This document shows, piece by piece, positions 23,072 to 35,746 of a DNA stretch of 64,000 nucleotides. Origin of the DNA: Larix kaempferi (Eukaryota > Streptophyta > Pinopsida > Pinales > Pinaceae); NCBI GenBank assembly GCA_027924585.1, contig BSBM01000125.1, forward strand, positions 3,601,001 through 3,665,000. Reading direction: 5' to 3'. The translations under genes and the position numbers were made by a program. Position 1 is the first letter of the stretch, and each line of letters opens with the position of its first letter. The notes beneath the pieces were generated by a model. That model saw nothing but the letters and a program-made list of their open reading frames with translations, searched no databases and had not been told where the DNA came from.

Positions 23072-24434
23072 CTGGTTCTTGGTGCACCTACCTCTTTGGT
23101 TTCCACCATTGGACCTGGAGTTTACTTGGATACTGCCATGACCTTTACTTTTTGGTACATTCCACCCCCTCCGCCGACAGTGGAGATATCTGATCTGTGC
23201 ACCATTTCATCCAAACAAACAGTGCCTAATCCAAAACCACCTTGGCTGCCGCAGCCACCATTAGTACCTAGTCATGTTGAAGCAAGACCTATCCACACTA
23301 TCCCATTCTTGTTCCCACCTTTAGGAGTAGTAAGTGCCTCAGTTATGGCTACACTGAATCTCCCTGGGTTAACACTAGGACTACTTGTGTGGTACTTACC
23401 TGCTCCTAATCCTCCCCCGACACCGAACGTTGTTCCCCAACTGGTCCAACCAATTAAAACCACGAACGACCCACCTCCTGGTGTGGCGACCACATCCACA
23501 TCCAACCCTGCCCCTCCACCAGGCAGAACCATTGGGGGTAGAGGCCCGCAAACCTTCACTGCCCCACAGGAAATGAAACCAGTAAAAAATCCCCCTCCAT
23601 TCCGTGCACCTATTAAGTTCTCTTTATGTGATGACTTGGGCCACGCTACCCATAACTATCCACAATGAGCACATGCAAAAGTTGGAGGATGATCCCAATA
23701 TTCCAATCGTGGAACTGGATACCACCCCTAAACCTCGCAACAAATCACTGCGCACCAACCACTCTTGCACCCTATGCGGAATCTACAGTCATTATTTGCA
23801 TCATTTCCCAGACCTACCTGAGTATCGACTGGTTCTCCAAGAATTGAATCGGTCCTCTTTAGAGTCATCCATTACTACCATCGAGGAGATTCACCCACCC
23901 GACTCCTCCTCATTAGCTGGAATTAACACCATTAACATGGTTTCCATTGGATATCCCTCTGTCCAGCCAGCCCCTTCCACTGATCCCTCTGACACACATG
24001 TTCAACCTTTTCAAATCGACGAGGAAACCACATGTCCACAACATGGGGGAAATCCCAAAAGCTTTCCTACTCATCATCATCGTCATTCTCGTTGGAGATA
24101 CTGGGGGCATCCACCCCAAAAGGGGAATCCCCCATCATCATATCATCACTTCAGTATGCCACCACTGCCCACATCCTCATGGTACACCACCCCGCCAATA
24201 GTTTCTCAATGCCCTATTGATCCCTCTTTGAGACAACATCTCCACCGCATTGACACCTTTGAGTTAGGGGGAATAATAGATGACCTCGACCTTGGTATAT
24301 GGGGCATGATCAATCATTTTGAACCTTCCCCATCACATCTATCTCATCATGTCAATGATCCCATTGTTCAAACCAACACATTTCTGATCCACAATCACAA
24401 ACCCCATGCACATAGCATGGGGGCAGGTCATTAA
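23072..24434 (+). pseudogene. B post-protease proline-rich region with zinc knuckles
   Basis: The frame continues past the protease through a region rich in proline (PPPPPTVEISD, PAPNPPPTPN) and then two decayed CCHC knuckles: SLCDDLGHATHNY and, after a frame change near 23660, CTLCGIYSHYLHHF. The second closely resembles B's gag knuckle CSICGVYDHYTHTC. After that the sequence is H/P/S-rich and ends in TAA at 24432-24434. No RT motif appears. Nucleic-acid binding is the likely role of the knuckles; the rest is unknown. Confidence 0.7.
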
Positions 24435-26072
24435 CCCTGCTCACTTTTTCACATGCGTGATTTCAACCATTTTTTATGTCACATGTCACTTGTATATTTG
24501 ATTTGATTTGATACACCTAGTATTCTGCTCTCACGGGTCATTATTTCTCCCCACCACTGCATCCTTGGCTTGGTGGGCTCATCTTTATTTGTACCCATTT
24601 TTAAACCTAGTTTTTCCTTTAACCATTAGTCATTATGACCTCCATTTTTCGCACCATTTGCACCACCGAATTCATATTTCCATGCCTGTGATGATGCTTG
24701 AGATCATTTTTTTCTCTCACTAAAAAAAAAATTCGGGCATTTTTTCCATGCCCCTCGTCACCTCGATTTGCGTGCCACATCGGCCGTTGTCATTTCTTGC
24801 CACCATTCATCAACCCACAAGGAGGCCCCATCAGTGTTCCCCACTAGCCTTCATTCTTGCTTCTCATAATTGTCCCTCGAATCGAACACTTCCTCCTTGC
24901 TTGGCCATTTCTTTTGTTCGGTATAATTTTATCCATTTTTGGGGCCGAGAAATTCCTTTATGAAAAAGGCACGTAGGGAGTTTCTATTAAGCTCTTTTCC
25001 GACTCCTAAACAATGAAAATATTGCCGAGCAATCTTGCTTCCTTTCATGCTCGTTAAAGTACCTGAAAGGGCGTCTATTTGGTATAAGTTTAACCCTTTT
25101 CTGGACCTGGTAGACTAATTACGAAAAATGAATACTCTAGTCACATCGACTAGAAGAGTTCTTCATTGCATACTTTTATGCTTTTTTGGGCCTTGGAGAC
25201 TAACACATGAAAAAGAACCCCCTTGGAGTCCTCTTATTTTCTTTTCGACTCTCTAAAATTGAAAGCAACCACGAGCATTCACTGTCTTGGGCTCGTACAA
25301 ATCCACACGACGGTACCTCTCCACCATTTCAGAGTCTTCTTATTGCTTTCAGACTCCTTAAAATTAAAAGCAACTATGAGCATGAACTATCCTAGGTTCG
25401 TACAAATCCACGCGACAGTACCATTTTGAGCACACTTCTATCTCTTCTTCAAGCTCCTTAAACCATGAACAAGGTCAAAACGGTGCCTCTCGGGTGCCAC
25501 GACGGATCATATCTAGTCCCCACATCATGGAAACATCCCCAGTATGGTCGCATTTGTTCAGAGTATTCTACAATGTGTCACCTTTCGAATCTACTGATAT
25601 CATCCATCAGTTCCCCACTGAGTCTCCGCCATTGCAGTCACAATATTTGGTCCATTAAGCTATGATCTCCTCCCCCGAAGTCAGTTTCCTATGCTTCCAG
25701 GTCATCCATACCATCATACTCTGAACAAAGAAATTTTGAGTGCCCCCCCCCACTCCGCACCCTCAGTTGTTCCTCACCCCCATAGTATGTCAGTCCCACC
25801 CTCAGTACTATCACCTCTCAGTTGTACACCTCGCACTCCTATCAAGGAAACATCATTGCCTTGGTAGTTGCAGGTCTCCCTATGTCGACGCGAGCCCATT
25901 TTTTCCAGAGGATAGACCCAGAGCTCCATGTTCCTTGGACTCATCACCATAAGTGGTGAGTGCCTATGAACCATGTTTGAGAGGAGTCCTTAGTGCCTCT
26001 TCGAATGGTTATTTCTCACGTGCTCGACTTCAACACCTTGATTGCACCATTGAGATTCGTGCAGGGTATTGT
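24435..26072 (+). other. B 3' non-coding region, left part
   Basis: No supported gene. From about 24985 to 25490 there are three or four diverged copies of a roughly 110-bp unit with words such as CGACTCTCTAAAATTGAAAG, GAGCAT and GGTACAAATCCACGCGAC-like sequence. A C-rich stretch is at about 25740. The region is interrupted by the solo C LTR. Confidence 0.6.
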
Positions 26073-26917
26073 TGTTGACCAAATCGTGACCTCACAGTTG
26101 ACAGGGGTCCAACAACTGTCGACACATACCGCAGTCTCCTTGGGCACTGGCCCGGGAAGGTTTGAGCCCACCCAGCAACACCCGCAGAGCGGATGAGGTC
26201 TCACCCGAGGCATCCGGGAAGAGCAGAAAAAACCATGTTTCCGCCGAGGGAGGAGGCAAGTTGCAGCGGTATGATACCCATAGCGATTCTAAATATTCAT
26301 CATGAAGTTATAGCACATCACTTTAATCGCAGCATTTAATATTACAGTAAACAAATATCTATAACATTCACATCATAGCAACAGAAACGGATAATTGCAT
26401 TAAGACAAGACAATAACATAAGTATCGAGCAACATTACACACATATTGCACCAAATCATAATCCTTATATTACTGTGGCAAACCAAAATCAGTACATAAA
26501 TCTCTGCGCAACTTCCCGTATTATCTTTCTGTCAATCTCTACATACAGCTCTATTTCTATATTCTATCCATCCCCTCTCCCTAACACTTACAATTCTCAT
26601 CTATTTATAGGCTTCCGCCAATTACAATACTTGTCCACTTTCCTAACCGACTTATGGACAATCGACTAACTGACTTGGTCTAATGACCCAAAAACCTGCA
26701 TACCGCGGTACAATTGACTCGATATTACAAAATACATGACCCAAAACCCACCAACTGCGGTATACTTGACTCACTATTACAAAATACATGGTCCAAGTGA
26801 CCCAAAACTCGCCAACTGCGGTATCCTTTGGCACAAAGTAATCCTTCCGTGGCTTCATCCAACGTGTCACGGCGTCAACACTACCACAATATTTCCTCAT
26901 CAAACCGCCTGCCAACA
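26073..26917 (-). mobile_element. Solo LTR of family C (845 bp)
   Basis: TGTTGACC...CCAACA, alignable with the C1 LTR at 5745-6546, and in the same orientation as C1, with TATAAATAG on the minus strand at 26601-26609. No PBS on the left or PPT on the right, so it is a solo LTR. Flanks ATTGT (26068-26072) and ATTGG (26918-26922) match at four of five positions. Confidence 0.82.
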
Positions 26918-26956
26918 ATTGGTCCCTTCAGTTATTGGTTGAAGTCCCCAAATGTC

Positions 26957-28495
26957 TGTTGGCTGCTTTCTAGACAGACCCGGGTTTTCAGGATGCGCAG
27001 CAACAAACACCCCTTTGGCACACTGACCCTCTCGGCAACGAGCTACGCAGCAGCCCGAAGTCTCACCCGAAGTGGCTATGGGGGGGCTAAGGAATCAGGT
27101 TTCCTTAACCTAGGTGGTGTGGAGTCTACAGTCTTCTTTCTTCCCTTCTTGGAGGTAAACCCTGAACAAAGCGTCTCACTCTTCCATAGGTCTCCCAGCG
27201 CTACAGCGCTGGAACTCACTCTTCTCGGCCGAGCTGCGCGGTAGCTCCGCACCTGCGCACGAGTCTTTTACCCGCAACCTATGGTACACTATGTATCGTC
27301 TCTACCCTTGCGCCATAGCGCAGTAACACACTCCTTTAGCACTACGGCGATAGTGTTCTTACAGACTCCTTCGACAATGCACAAGTACAACTTCTAAGGG
27401 AGCTTCCAGGGTTTACCTTACATAATCATTCATAAAGATAGCGAAACATTCATAGAAACATAGACAGTAAAGAAAAGAAATGCAATCACATTAAGCATCA
27501 CCACAACAACAAAAATTATGTGGTTCACTTCCAGGAGGGAAGCTATGTCCACGGGAACTGTGTTTTATATTATCTTGAGATGGGGATAACACAGTTCCGC
27601 TGCGCACACATCTGCAGCCTTAGATCTTTCTGGGAAACTCCACGCACACAGCTGGGAGCCCTTCTCTTAGATCTATTCTCTTCTTATACAGATATTACCA
27701 TAACAAAGACATACAATTACATTCCCCTCTCAGTCCTCTTACGACTGGTCGATACATGCAATGGCCCTTACGCCAAGCGGTCTTCCTGCGAGATCGCGAC
27801 CTTCTTACATGCACAAACTGATCATTAACAACTTACAAAATACAGCAATACAAATGACTTAGACATCAACTTAGACTGTCTGTGTAACTCAGTAACTATC
27901 TAACGCTTTTCTGTAACCCTTTTCCCTTTTCCATTACACATATATATAGGTGGCCCTGAGGGTCGCACCTTTACAAAACTGTGGGCCTTTCCCAACAGTG
28001 ATCCCCAAAAACCCTAACCGCGGACACGGCTAGGTGTACTGCAGGCGCCTCTTGCAGTCACGTCGCAGCTTCCTGCAGGCTCAGCGATTTCTAGCGCAGA
28101 TCGTGGGTATGGGCGCCGCTTCATTGTTCTTTGCTCCTTGTCCTTCCCCTTCAATGCTTCGGCCCGTTGCTCTTCCTTGGTCCGAGTAACCATAACTTCT
28201 GTACTTTGCCTTAATGAGGGTAGTTGATCCCTCTATTCCGCCACTTCATTTACTGTGGTGGTTGAGCTTTCTACTCGGCCACCTTATTTACTCTTTCCTT
28301 TGAATTGTGCATGCGAGCTTCACGATTTCCGGCCCGCAATCTGCGGTGAGCTCGTCCATCTGGCACCGTACCGCACACTGTTCATTTCTACCCAAAAATG
28401 GTGCTTTTCCACAAAATTAGCACTTTTCCCTCAAAACTTAGTGCTTTTTCCCCAAAATTGGCAGCTTTTCCATAGCTGTGGCCTATGCTCCAACA
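26957..28495 (-). repeat. D 3' LTR (1539 bp)
   Basis: TGTTGGCTGC...CTCCAACA on the + strand. Minus-strand TATA-like run TATATATA near 27950. Related to the C LTRs in its first 200 bp (ACCCGGGTTTTC, GTCTCACCCGAAG). The open frames on its + strand are present in both LTR copies and have no protein similarity I recognise. Confidence 0.93.
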
Positions 28496-28510
28496 GGCCC
28501 CTAACACTTA
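28496..28510 (-). other. Polypurine tract of D
   Basis: Minus-strand GTTAGGGGCC directly precedes the 3' LTR. Confidence 0.6.
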
Positions 28511-28581
28511 CTTGTGGTTCGTTCCCGAGCCACTCACACTTCCTTGCGGTCGTTTTACTTGTGCATCTGACTTTGCTTGAG

Positions 28582-31266
28582 TCACAGCGAAGGCTTGCTT
28601 GACTGCGCAATAGCGGAGTCCATGTCTTGCACGCACTTTGTGGATGTCTACACCAGGTTTGAAGTAGCTTCTTCTCCTTCTGCACCATCGACCAACTCTT
28701 GAGACTCAGCAAATGCTTTGACCTTGGCCTCTGCTTCGGTAGCAAGTTCAGCATACTCATCCATAAATGGCTGAATGATATTGGTGAGAGTAGCATCTTT
28801 GTCTCTGAGCCTGTGCAGTTCTTGCTGGACTTTGCGGACTTCGCTCATTTTTCTCATTTTGGATAAGCCTTCCAAGGGCTTAGCTTCTTCGTTCAAAACA
28901 ACTAGGGATTGTTCTACTACTTTCACCTGTTCCAAAAGGGCAACTTTAGAAGGGAGATTCTTGAGCTCAACCCAAGCCTGCATAACTTGCGTCATTAACT
29001 GCTAGGCTTCATCTATTCTGCGCTTCATTTGGGTAGAAGCTATGCGCAGTGCTTCAAGTCGTTCTTGCTTATCATCTGCGGGAGGCACTATGAAATTAGT
29101 TTCCAACTTGGCGAGCTGCTTTCTATGGTCCTCAGCCATAGCAACTACTTCCTGTTCTAGGGCTTTCACCCTTCTTCCAATGCGTTGCACTTTCTCAACT
29201 AAAGGAAGGTCTGGTTGAATCTGGCAGGCCGGCAGCTCCTGGGCGATTTCATCGACGACATTCCTTAGCCCCGTGTCTCGTGCTTCTTGAAGTGCAAGCT
29301 ACATAGAGATCTCCTTATAGTCTTCCCTTAGCTCTACTTCCTGCGTCTACAGTCTTTGATTGTCATGGAATGTGGAGATCTCCCTAGCTCTCGGCTCAGT
29401 AGAGACCTGCTTGTGAACCAACTGTAGAGTTTCCAATGGAATTAGTGACAAATTTATTTCAACAGGGCCAACCGCGCTTACCTGCGGTGCAGCCAGAGGA
29501 TCCGGGAGTGTCATGCTTGTGGGCGGGATGTGGATGATAGTGTGCCTTTCTGTAGGTACTTCAACCCGCTCGGTGCTTGTAGATGCTTGCGGTGCCTGCG
29601 AGCTGGATGCTGGCGCATGGGTCTGTGCAACTCGTCCTGTAAGACCTTTCAACTCCACGAGCTGCAGATCCAGAGCACTTCTGATGTTGGCCTGAGAGGC
29701 ATGCAGCTCTTGAAATTGCTCCTTCAAGTACTGGTTGAGCCTCACGGCAGGAATCTCATAGGGATCTCCAGTCGCTTCTGTGGGGTGCGACAGCTTCTGC
29801 TTCTTGGTAGCCGGTCTTGACGGACCTTCATCATTCTTTCGCCTGATCTTTTTTTTGCCCTTATATTTCTCTGGCACCTCAGGGGGTGGCATCGTTGCAG
29901 CGGCTTCAATGACCTGCTTCCATTCATCTGGCCAGGACTTCATAGTGTCCTCCACGTCTTGGGTAGTCATTCGGTAGAGCCCTATAGCCCATTCTTTCGA
30001 CTGAATTCCGCGAGGGCGGAAATAGATTTCATGCAAGTTGACAGAAAAGACCAACTTCGTTCCATAGAGTTCTGCCGTCTCCTCAGTAAGCCTCGACATC
30101 TCCATGATGGTATCCCTGAGGAGATGATAATACTCGAAGAACACGACATGGTTCATCTTGCGCTTCACGGGATTACTAGAATTCCAAAGGTTGACATAGC
30201 GCATCCCTGTAACCTCTCCTGAGCGGCGCGGAAGAAACTGAGTGTTGGGCGGTTCCTTCCACCCGACAAAGGCACACAAGATCAGGAGCCAAGAGAAATG
30301 GAACAGCTGATTGGCGGTGTCCTGAACGTTCCAGCAGTCTTCCAAGAATGAATTCAGGAGGAATAGACACTAGTTATACTGCTCTCCCTCCGCAACTGCA
30401 ATTGTGAGCTCTACAACAGCTCCAGGGACTTCTTTAGGCCGACATTTCGTTAAAAGTCTTCCTGCGAGCAGACTGCCTGTGAATCTGAGTGCTTCATCTT
30501 CAACTACAGTGAGGTCATAAGCCCGACCTCCTCTCGACAATTTGTATTTCTGCACCAGCTGTGCAGCCAGCTTTCGGTCCTTGTCTTTACCAATGAAATG
30601 GACGTTGGGGTCCTTACCAACCTTAGATAGGCCGGTAATTCGATGAATCAGGTCCACATTCAGATCAATTGGCCTCCCTAGCAAATGATAACCGTCATGA
30701 ACACAGGATAACAGGACCTTGACAACCGCATTAACTTCATTGCTACGCCCGAAGTGTGGTAGCTTCAACAGGTTCAACAGTCCAGGCTTTTCTAGATTTA
30801 CTGCAAATTCTTGCGGGATGAATTCATAAATCTTCTTAACAGGATTATGGACCACCGTTAGATAGTGATCTGGCGTGAACTAAGGATACGTTCTATAATC
30901 TCCCAAGTTGAAGTTAGAAAACTTAACCAGCGGGAGATGTCCAAGCAGGGATCCTTCTTCTTCCACGATTTCTGCCATTGGTGGCAGTGGAATCGAATAC
31001 TTGGCGTTCTTGGGAATATGCACCTCGGGTGCATCATCTGGGTGCGGAGGAATGTAGTTAACCAGAGTGGCAAAGGGCTCTGGAATGGGTACCTCCAGCT
31101 GCTGCTGCTGTTGGGGCTGTTGTTGAGACGCCCTTGTGCCTGGGGACTGTCTGGGATCAGAGAAAATAGGAAGCTTGACAGTCTTGGTCGGGGTAGCCAT
31201 ACCGAAGTCTAACCCTGTGCGTCTGAAGTGATGAATGAATTCTTCAGTTGACAGGTTCTCTGTCAT
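28582..31266 (-). pseudogene. D env-position ORF (globular plus coiled-coil protein)
   Basis: A single frame of 895 codons from ATG at 31266 (MTENLSTEEFIHHFRRTGLD) to TGA at 28582-28584, with six internal stops, all TAG, and no frameshift. The N-terminus has a Q-rich and P-rich stretch, then a globular region (about 30900-30000) containing GRPIDLNVDLIHRITGLSKV, FTGSLLAGRLLTKCRPKEVP and SWLLILCAFVGWKEP. A basic segment with KGKKKIRRKN could be a nuclear signal. Then come a P/S/T-rich linker and a long C-terminal coiled coil (about 29190-28650). No signal peptide or membrane segment, so not an envelope glycoprotein. The function is unknown; a relation to 'putative plant transposon protein' domains is a guess. 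Confidence 0.75.
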
Positions 31267-31963
31267 GAACCTGCATATACGACAAACACTGAATAGAAAA
31301 GGGTAGAACATCGTAGGATGCGAACTCTGAAAACAGAGGGAAGTAGTCTGCACGACATGGCTCTGAAAACAATGGCTTAGACTCTCAAACAGGACAGCTA
31401 TACAACTCAATAGCAAGGAAAGTAACCCAAGCATATGCAAATGAGGGGTATTTATAGCTGAGGGCAGTAGTAGGTGCGGACAGGTGGCGCTAAGAACCGT
31501 TGGCACCTAAGCGGATGAGTTGAAACCCCCCCCGTGCCTCTGTGGTGCATTAAATGCGAGGGATGGGCTCTGACAGCCTTTGGGAGATGTGCTAAGGCCT
31601 TCGACTCCTTAATTAAATGCAAATCTTAGGGAAATCAAGCCGAATCTGCCAGAGAAAGTACAATTAGATGGTGGTCTCATCCTTCATTAAGACTCAGACG
31701 CGGCTACAGAACTACCGCAATTCAAATTTTCGGTGGGTAACTTCAGCATGGGTAACAGTGCACATGGAGGGCTCCACGGCGAGGAGAACTCCGCAAGAGC
31801 GAAAGTAGGCTCGCTCAGAACAGGATTTATTGACTGCGCGGATGTTTTGAAGAACTGCGCGGGAAGCCAGAGACTGAAAATGTCTCGCGACTTCCGTGTA
31901 GACTGTGATAAGTGCGATGCCTCTTTCAACTACACTAGACATCTACACGACTTTAGCAACTGA
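31267..31963 (-). other. D spacer between integrase and 3' ORF
   Basis: About 700 bp without a supported gene. On the minus strand just before the ORF start is a pyrimidine-containing stretch ending TTTGTCGTATATGCAG, four bases before ATG, which fits a 3' splice acceptor. A subgenomic spliced RNA for the downstream ORF is therefore possible, but no donor was identified. Confidence 0.5.
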
Positions 31964-31966
31964 TTA

Positions 31967-34900
31967 GGTCGACAGGGCGGAGTGGCTGTCGCGATAAAGC
32001 TTGAGCCGACTCCCGTTGATCATTGTGGGCAGCAACTCTCCATTAAGCTTTGCAAGCTGAAATGCTCCACCTTCTGTTATCTTCATCACTTGAAAAGGGC
32101 CTAACCAATGTACACGAAACTTGCCTGGAAACTTGATGAATTTACTATCATAGAGGAGTACCAAGTCTCCTTCCTGAAAGACTTTATTCTTAATATGCCT
32201 GTCATGCCAAGCCTTCTATCTCGCCTTCTGCACTTATTGATGGAATCCAACTAAAAGCCTGTCTTCTTCTAAGGAAACCAATTGTGACAGCCTTTCACTC
32301 ATATTATCAGTATCTGCCATTTCTGTAATTTGAGCAATTCTGAGACTGGGAACAATGTATTCCATGGGTATGACTGCTTCTTGTCCATACACCAAACTGA
32401 AAGGTGTGTGACCTATTAATTTCTTGCATGTGGTTCTGTAAGCCCATAACACAGCTGTGACACTAAGGTCCCAATCATCTCTTTGTTGATTACATATCTT
32501 GGTCAGGGTATTCTCCAGAATCTTATTGAATGCCTCCATCGTACCATTAGCTTGAGGGTGGTAGGGTGTACTCTTATGGTGACTAATGTGGAATTCTTCA
32601 GTAAGGGCATCTATAGTCTCGTTCAGGAAATGTGTGCCCTGATCACTCATTAGAATCAGTGGACATCCAAATCTAGTGACAATATTCTCAAAAATGAACT
32701 GCGCGGCAGTGTCAGCGTCACAATTCTTAACTGGCTTCGCCTCAGCCCATCTGGAGAGGTATTCAGTAGCTGTGATGATGTATCTTGCGCCAGTTCTCTT
32801 TCCTGGTGGGTTGATAGGTCCCACAAAATCAATGGCCCACTTATCGAAAGCACGCACTGTTATCTGGGGTCTTAGCGGCATTTCATCTCTTCTTGAAGGT
32901 TTTCCTGTTCGTTGGCACACATCGCAACACTTGCAGAATTCCTTAGTATCCTTGTGCAATGTTGGCCACCAAAGACCTGCGGCTAAGATCTTCTGCGCAG
33001 TCGGATTTCCTGCAAAATGGCCTCCTGCGGTTCCTGAGTGTGCTTCTGCGATTATGGAATTCTTCTCATGCGGTAAAATGCATCTGCGCAAGACTTCATC
33101 AGGGCCCAACTTATAGAGCTGGCCTGCTATCAAAGTGAAGTCTGCGGCTTTGACAACAAGTTGTTTCTTCTGCTGCATTGTGAACTCAACTGGCGCTTGC
33201 CCTGTAGTGAGAAACTCAAGAATATCGGAATAATACTCATCTGCTGCTTGAACAGAAAACAACTGCGCATCAGGCAGATTGTCCTCCAAATTTGTAGGTT
33301 CCTCCCCTGATTCTATCCTAGATAAATGGTCAGGTCCTGCATTCAATCTACCTGGATTCACAATAATCTCAAAATCATACTCCTGGAAGAGGAGTAGCCA
33401 TCTGCAAATTCTTCCCCCTAACACTGGCTTATTGACCAAGTACTTCAAAGCAGAATGGTCAGTATACATTTTAAAATGAGCACCCAATAGATAATGTCTG
33501 AACTTCTGTAAGGCATACACCATAGCGAGTCCTTCTCTTTCTATAGTGGTGTAGTTCTTCTCAGCTGTAGACAGCTTTCTGCTAGAGTAAGCAATGGGGT
33601 GGTCAATACCTCCTTCTCTCGGTTGTGTCAGTACAACCCCCAATGCTATGGAAGAAGCATCTACATGAACATGAAAGGTTTTTCTCCAGTTTGGGAAAAC
33701 TAGAATAGGTGCTGTGACCATCTTTCCTTTAAGTGTGTCCAAGCTCTGTTGGCATTCTTCTGTCCATTGGAATTTTGAATCCTTTTTCAGCAGTCTTTCC
33801 ATAGGGGCAGTGATCTTTGCATAACCCTTGATAAATTTTCTGTAGTATCCTGTATGTACCAATGTAGTGTGCAATTGTTTGACTGAGTTGGGCATAGGAA
33901 AGTTAGCAATGATGGCAACCTTCGCAAGATCCATCATGAGTCCTTTTCTGCACACAATGTGACCCAACAAAATACCAAAAGGAGCACAGAAGATACATTT
34001 CTTCAAGTTCAGGGAAATCTGATACTGTCTACATTTTTCTAACATCATCCTTAGATTCCCTATATGGTTCTTTAATAAACCAAACACAGTCCAGTCATCA
34101 AAATAGACTTCTAGAAACTTATGAATGAATTCTTTAAAAATAGCAACAACGACTCTAGAGAAAATAGCAGGAGCGTTTTTAAGACCAAAGGGCATTACCG
34201 TATACTGGAATGAGCCCCATTCAGTCGCAAAAGTGGTCTTATGGCGGTCCTCTGGATGGATTCTGATCTGATGGTATCCTGAAAAGACATCAGTGAAGGA
34301 GTAAGCCTCTTGTCCTCCAACATTGTCAAGCACTTCGTCTGTAAAGGGCATAGGAAATGGATCATGCACTGATGCGTCGTTGAGCTTGCGCAGGTCCATG
34401 AAGATTCTTATTTCACCTTTTGTCTTTTTCTCTTGTACCACCATAGGACTAATCCAATCACTTCCCTCTACTGGTTCAATGATACCAGCTGTGAGCATCT
34501 TATCGATTTCTTCTTTGACCTTTTCTTTATATCGCGGGTTCAACCTGTACGGGCGCTGTTTTACTGGCTTAGCGTCTACTTTCAAAGGTATGCGCATAAC
34601 TCCTAAATCTCCTAGGATGCCTTTCATTTCTGTAAACTTGGTAGGAAAGATATCCTGGTACTCATGTAGTAAATCTGCAATATGGCCAACAGTTTCATCA
34701 TCCCAATAATCTCCTATAGAGGCAAACTTGGGTTCGGCTTCTGTACCAATGTTAATCTTCTTGAGCTTGACGTGTTCTGTAATGGCAGGGATATCAAGCT
34801 GAGGGCCTTCGACTTTGCGCGTCCCTTCTGACTCTGGAATATTGATGTTGTGAGGATCATCATCCTCTTCTCCAGTGGCGAAATTATAGTATTCCAGGGC

Positions 34901-35005
34901 ATGTTCCATCTGGACCGCCCAATCTGGTTGAGAATACTCTCGTAAAGGACATTGTCCAAATATCTTCTTTTTAATACACTTTAAAGCCTGATCAATGCTT
35001 GGATG
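31967..35005 (-). pseudogene. D pol: RT, RNase H, integrase
   Basis: One frame, open from 34909 to 32234 (891 codons), continuing after TAA and TAG stops to 31967. [37 protein letters not shown] and catalytic [10 protein letters not shown] (residues 269-272 from 34909). RNase H retains D417 (HVDAS), E459 and D484 (YTDHS). Integrase has H624, H631, C662 and C665, then D694 (IDFVGP), D756 (MSDQGTHF) and E792 (NGTMEAFN). The C-terminal GPF module FRVHWLGPFQVMKI is at about 32120. No chromodomain. Upstream, the same frame runs into the capsid-like modules across a TAA at 35006-35008. Every catalytic residue I can check is present. Confidence 0.92.
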
Positions 35006-35008
35006 TTA

Positions 35009-35746
35009 TGACTCAAAGCTGAAAGTGAGTTGAAAACTTTCAATCATGAGAGGCCAAGTGATAGGGCCTCTACACAATTCTGTTTCAGTGTACCAGTTCC
35101 TTGGAACTATATCCAATGTGTGGATGAATAGGTGAACCCACTCATCCTCTGGAATATCTGACCATTGCTGAATACATGCTTCAACGTGTGACTTGGGGTC
35201 ACTCTGTCCATCATATTTGCGCAAAGCTCCTGCTGTAGTCTCTTGAAATCTGCGCAGTATCAACCTGCGACAGTCTTGCCATGTGTCGATATTTTCTTTA
35301 TGCGCACCCCACCATCTTGCAGGTGTAGCGCGCAGTGCTACATCCAATGCTTGTATGCACTGCTCATCTGCGATTCCTTGTTCATATGCATGTATGAATT
35401 CACTTACTCCAGTTAAACCATCAAAAATTGGAGTGTTATTCAATTCTGTGCCAATCCATTGAATGGATTTAGTCATCATGGCGCAACGCCTTGCAGAAAC
35501 CTCATGTAAGTGATTCTGCCAGTTTTCCAGTCCTGCTTCTGAATCTAATGTGCATGAGATATCGCATCGCCAGCTGATATGGCCGTCCGCTGTGGGATTG
35601 ACATAATCATTATGAATAGTAGTCATATGATACAAACTTTCCATGTGGCGCACTTCTTCTTCTGCTCGAATGGGTTCAATATACCGTGGTCCTTGAAGGG
35701 GATCAAGTGGTGCAATGACCCTAATCTGGTCATCCTCAAAGGTCAT
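35009..35746 (-). pseudogene. D tandem capsid-like modules between PR and RT
   Basis: 246 codons in frame with protease before and RT after. The first third links to the protease (IAPLDPLQGPRYIEPI, DYVNPTADGHISWR). Module 1 (residues 108-167, 35425-35246): IFDGLTGVSEFIHAYEQ, ALRATPARWWGAHKENI, W...RRF. Module 2 (residues 178-243, 35215-35018): KYDGQSDPKSHVEACIQQW, EDEWVHLFIHTLD, RNWYTETEL, ITWPLMIESF, TFSFE. Both follow the Retrotrans_gag pattern (FxG...E, L...A..WW, W..F). The frame itself has no stop. C1 has the same arrangement. A structural or RNA-packaging role is inference. Confidence 0.82.

Noticed and set aside
23272-23559. Glycine-rich minus-strand ORF
   Set aside because: Shadow of the proline-rich B reading frame.
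27520-28602. Plus-strand ORFs repeated at 47313-47621 and 48048-48299
   Set aside because: They lie in the two D LTRs, antisense to the element, without protein-family features.
28582-31266. Reassigned TAG codon
   Set aside because: All-TAG stops in the D 3' ORF suggested recoding, but A1/A2 comparison shows single-copy TGG or CAG to TAG changes, so mutation is the simpler cause.
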